Positions 22,951 through 25,739 of a stretch of 25,739 nt of DNA are shown here, in pieces (the stretch's first letter is position 1; each line of letters opens with the position of its first letter). The position numbers and the translations under genes are program-made. The notes beneath the pieces were generated by a model. It did no database searches. It had not been told where the DNA came from and saw only the letters and a program-made list of their open reading frames with translations. This DNA comes from a virus. Location of the stretch: positions 1 through 25,739 of IMG/VR virus record IMGVR_UViG_3300009506_000738; one strand, written 5' to 3'.

Positions 22951-23244
22951 CTATTGTTGAGTCACGAGTCTGGTTCTGTCCACACTCAGTTCTTTCGTTA
23001 CTTCATCCCTCACATACTGAGACGCGTTTCTGTCCTTACTGATAATGGTCAGATCAGTGTCTGATTGCTCTAGCTTTGCTTGTCTATCTGCCTCTGCGGT
23101 TGCTGCCTCAATCAGGCGCTTCTCCTCCAAGAGATTGACGTAGATTGGCTTTATTCTGTCTAGAGTGATTTCTCTATCACGGTAAAGGGTTAGCTGCTCC
23201 CGCATATACTGAAGGTCAGTTTCTACTTCTTGTAAGGTTCTCAT
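22951..23244 (-). CDS. 97-aa coiled-coil protein downstream of the fibre gene
   Basis: The start chosen is the ATG at 23244-23242, because AAAGGA lies seven bases upstream. A longer frame would begin inside the fibre gene. The product is a nearly continuous charged helix (LQEVETDLQYMREQLTLYRD; RLIEAATAEADRQAKLEQ) with a polar C-terminus. It begins 11 bases after the fibre stop, so it may be a fibre assembly chaperone, as small helical genes after fibre genes often are. No family is recognised. Confidence 0.72.
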   Translation of the reverse strand: MRTLQEVETDLQYMREQLTLYRDREITLDRIKPIYVNLLEEKRLIEAATAEADRQAKLEQSDTDLTIISKDRNASQYVRDEVTKELSVDRTRLVTQQ

Positions 23245-23255
23245 ATCTCCATCCT

Positions 23256-25739
23256 TTAAGTGATTGTACCACCATTGTTGGCAACCACACACCATCCCTC
23301 ATTATCTGCATAGGCAAGAGTACAGCCTTCCCCTGGTGACCCTGAGAACGTAATCTGCGTTCCTCCAACCATATTGGCAGGGGTAATCTTCCAAGTATCA
23401 CCGGGGTTCCCTTGTACCACACAATAAATGTTCTTTAGTTGTCCGGAAGTTCCGTTTGCCAAAGTAACGTTGTCAAGGTCAGCATCCCCATTAGTAGTGA
23501 CCTCAGTATTTAGCTCAGTTACAGAAGCCGCAACTCCTGTATCGGCGGCAGTAATCTCCTCTGGGGTGCTGATGATAGTAGTGTTGATGTGAAGGTTGTT
23601 GTCACTGCCCCATCGTCCAACTTCAACATCGTTTATCTGCCAGCCCCAGCAGTTAGTTGCAGCTCCTTCTGGCTGATACACCCCTGTATTGAGAGCATCT
23701 GTCCATGTAAGAGCAGGAGCCACTGCTGGTGAGGTACGTCCGGTATCAAGAAGAAGAGATTTATAGTTTGTTATTCCGGTCCCATTCTGTGCGAATGTAT
23801 TTGCATTACCGTATCTAAACATCATAGCGGTGGGAGTAAACCCACATCCAGAATCAAGGTCATTCTTATCAGCGATAGCTGGGGCCGTAGTACTGCGTTC
23901 TAGTAGTATCTGGCGGTATCCGGTAGCGTCGTTTGGCTCTCCTACCATAGTAAGGTTACCTTGGATGGTCACACCGGCATAGAAGTTTGCAGGGCCTGCT
24001 TCGATTCTACCCGCCTTGATGTCTCTGAGAATATGAAGGTTAAGGTCGGTATTGTCCCAGTACCCCATCTCCAGACTGTTACTAGACCAACCCCAACCAT
24101 AGTTGCCATTATCTAGTTTCTCATATACTCCGGTATCATTTGCACCTTGGTTGAACCACAGCGCCAAGTTGGTTTTAAGAGATGTAGACTCATCTAGAAG
24201 CTGCTGTCGGACGTAATTGATAATGCCAGTATCAATATGTGCTTGGGTCACAGTGCTATCGTGGTAGATTTCTACACCGCCAGAACCAGTAGAGTACAAG
24301 CCAATACCAGTTCCTAGGTTCTCAGCAATCGTAAGCAATGGATCAGAGGCGCTGGTGTGCCCAATGAACCTGCCGTTGTTGCCAGTACCAGATCCAGGTG
24401 CGCCTATTAGTCTGAGGCTGCTCTGGATTCCTACGTAGAAATCTCCGTACCCGGCCTCTACACGACCGGCCTTAAGATCGTTCGTTACATCCACCTGTTG
24501 GTCAGAACCGATGGACATTGCCAGCAGCCCATTGAGGTTACCAACGTTGGGTGGCTGGGTGCGGAAATTGATCTTCATGGGCATGTTGTCATCGCCGACA
24601 GCCGCCCCATTGGAGTCTACTACGAAGTCTATACGTCCACCTACCTCGTAGGTACTGGCTCCCCACCCAGTAGCCATAATAGACAGGGCTCTATCCCCAT
24701 CTTGTAGTGCTGAGTGGGCTGAGGTTACACCGCGGGCACGCGATCCGATGATGGCAGAGGGTAGGGTATTAGAGTGTCTGTGCAGGTGGATTTGAGCTTC
24801 GCCAGTATCATGTGTACCAATATCATTAACCTGCAACACTGAGTGATATGCCGTGCCACCAACGCTAATGGCGTTCTTCTCAAGTCCTGGGAATCCAATG
24901 ACTGCATGGGTGTAGAATTCACCACGCCCAGCAATCATCACAGGCGCATTGATTTGGTGTTTTACGAAGAAGTCTTGGTTGGAATCAAAGTGACCCGCGT
25001 ACACCCCGCCGGTTGCGAAAGCGACCGTATCATCATTGCCTAGTTCATTATATTGATACATGCCGCTATTAGTATCTGGGAAGAACGAATATGCTGGGGC
25101 TGAAGCTAGTCCACCATTACTGGCCCAGTCGTTTTGGTTTCCAGTGTAAGTAAACCGGAAAGGTAGAGCACTAACGAGGGCGTTGTTGTTCCAAGTAGTG
25201 TGGTTGAGTGTATTAAGCGCCATTACAACGGAATTTATACCCGATGAGTACAATCCATCATCCGTCCGTCCAACAAATGTGAACGAAGGAGCAGCGCTAG
25301 TTCCTAGTCCGGCGATCACAGCCGTAGTTACGTTTAAGTTCTTACTAGAGTCAAAGTATCCTGCTTGTGCTCCGGCAATCGAGAAACCTAGCTGGTTTGC
25401 GCCCGGTCTGTACATACCCGTTTTATTCTCAGAATCAAAAGAAAAGCTTGGTCCACCAACAGCGCCATCACCGGCTTTGATCTCATTAGTGACAAATAGG
25501 TCTTGATTCGTGTCGAAGTACCCGGCCTGAATGCCGTTCGTAGCAAACGCCACTGTGTTGTTACCGACACCCGTCTGGTAGATGCCGGAGTTTGAATCCT
25601 CATTGAACGTAAACGGGGGCTCGGTTACATCGTTAGCGCGCCCCGATCTGATGATGAATCGGTCAGACCGACAGGTGGTGTAGAACAACGCCGTTCCGGA
25701 CTCGACGTGGCTGGCCTTGACCTTGTTCTGGACCCATAG
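23256..25739 (-). CDS. Repeat-rich tail fibre/receptor-binding-type protein (5' end beyond right edge)
   Basis: The frame is open to the right edge (827 codons seen), so the true start is outside. The N-terminal two thirds consist of degenerate repeats of about 40 residues. Each has a PSFxF strand, a TG-x-Y turn, an AGYFD-S/T-N segment and VT-x-x-IKAG. Examples lie at about 25640-25450 and 25450-25330, with a variant at 25110-24960. A second type (DLKAGRVEAGYGDFYVGI; DIKAGRIEAGPANFYAGV) follows at about 24480 and 24010. The C-terminus (KITPANMVGGTQITFSGSPG) resembles beta-rich end domains of phage fibres. This pattern is typical of trimeric appendages. The position ahead of the portal, away from the FN3 tail proteins, suggests two separate appendage modules. 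Confidence 0.85.
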   Translation of the reverse strand, partial: LWVQNKVKASHVESGTALFYTTCRSDRFIIRSGRANDVTEPPFTFNEDSNSGIYQTGVGNNTVAFATNGIQAGYFDTNQDLFVTNEIKAGDGAVGGPSFSFDSENKTGMYRPGANQLGFSIAGAQAGYFDSSKNLNVTTAVIAGLGTSAAPSFTFVGRTDDGLYSSGINSVVMALNTLNHTTWNNNALVSALPFRFTYTGNQNDWASNGGLASAPAYSFFPDTNSGMYQYNELGNDDTVAFATGGVYAGHFDSNQDFFVKHQINAPVMIAGRGEFYTHAVIGFPGLEKNAISVGGTAYHSVLQVNDIGTHDTGEAQIHLHRHSNTLPSAIIGSRARGVTSAHSALQDGDRALSIMATGWGASTYEVGGRIDFVVDSNGAAVGDDNMPMKINFRTQPPNVGNLNGLLAMSIGSDQQVDVTNDLKAGRVEAGYGDFYVGIQSSLRLIGAPGSGTGNNGRFIGHTSASDPLLTIAENLGTGIGLYSTGSGGVEIYHDSTVTQAHIDTGIINYVRQQLLDESTSLKTNLALWFNQGANDTGVYEKLDNGNYGWGWSSNSLEMGYWDNTDLNLHILRDIKAGRIEAGPANFYAGVTIQGNLTMVGEPNDATGYRQILLERSTTAPAIADKNDLDSGCGFTPTAMMFRYGNANTFAQNGTGITNYKSLLLDTGRTSPAVAPALTWTDALNTGVYQPEGAATNCWGWQINDVEVGRWGSDNNLHINTTIISTPEEITAADTGVAASVTELNTEVTTNGDADLDNVTLANGTSGQLKNIYCVVQGNPGDTWKITPANMVGGTQITFSGSPGEGCTLAYADNEGWCVVANNGGTIT

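Noticed and set aside
23245-23295. N-terminal extension of the 97-aa coiled-coil gene
   Set aside because: The extension would overlap the fibre gene and has no ribosome site, while the internal ATG has AAAGGA at seven bases.
1-25739. Recoding of TAG as an amino acid, as in some large phages
   Set aside because: Many genes end at TAG at sensible places, directly before ribosome binding sites or next to another stop (for example 13902, 18321, 18710, 22951). The standard code fits.
1-25739. CRISPR array, tRNA genes, insertion sequences, attachment sites
   Set aside because: No regularly spaced direct repeats, cloverleaf-like sequences, transposase or integrase frames were seen. The repeats present are coding repeats in the fibre and the giant protein.

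Overview
The window is part of the virion-structure module of a tailed double-stranded DNA bacteriophage (Caudoviricetes), most likely a short-tailed podovirus. All supported genes lie on the minus strand, so transcription runs from position 25739 down to 1. They are tightly packed, often with TAATG, TGATG or ATGA start/stop overlaps and AGGAG-type ribosome binding sites. The genes use the standard code: TAA, TGA and TAG all serve as stops. I found no tRNA, CRISPR, integrase, transposon, terminase or replication gene. The podovirus call rests on a portal, an SU10-type head-tail adaptor and a large nozzle-like tail protein, with no recognisable tail tube, sheath or tape measure. The sequence does not identify the host. 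Two sigma70-like promoters indicate transcription by a bacterial RNA polymerase, and a lipoprotein-like signal peptide fits a bacterial envelope.

Layout in transcription order. (1) 25739-22566: the C-terminal part of a repeat-rich tail fibre, then three small proteins, two of them helical. (2) 22556-18321: a promoter, two small charged proteins, the portal protein (733 aa), two unrecognised basic proteins and a cREC-like (cyclic-phosphate processing receiver) protein. (3) 18312-12634: a 1189-aa Pro/Ala/Thr/Lys-rich protein with membrane-like segments at both ends, followed by small basic proteins and a 289-aa low-complexity protein, which I read as candidate internal-virion or ejection proteins. 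(4) 12633-12512: two hairpins immediately followed by a promoter that matches the first one. (5) 12399-10251: scaffolding protein and HK97-fold major capsid protein, followed by a 12-bp hairpin and a 22-bp near-palindrome. (6) 10113-7214: six small beta-rich proteins, probably capsid decoration or head fibres. Three are tandem paralogues. They are interrupted by a lipoprotein-like gene, a DUF1353/PLA2-like gene and a 41-aa zinc-ribbon gene. (7) 7187-1: an unknown conserved-looking protein, the adaptor, the nozzle and three tandem FN3 plus beta-sandwich tail proteins. The last is split by an apparent +1 frameshift and continues into a LamG-like domain beyond the left edge.

The portal, scaffold and capsid protein would build the procapsid. 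The decoration genes would stabilise or adorn it. The adaptor and nozzle would close the portal, and the FN3 proteins and the repeat-rich fibre would form tail appendages. The most informative observations are the pair of matching promoters with a hairpin/promoter boundary ahead of scaffold and capsid, the cREC gene inside the structural operon, the giant disordered membrane-ended protein, and the frameshift at the left end. I see no clear sign of a complete new multi-gene system beyond an unusual structural cluster.
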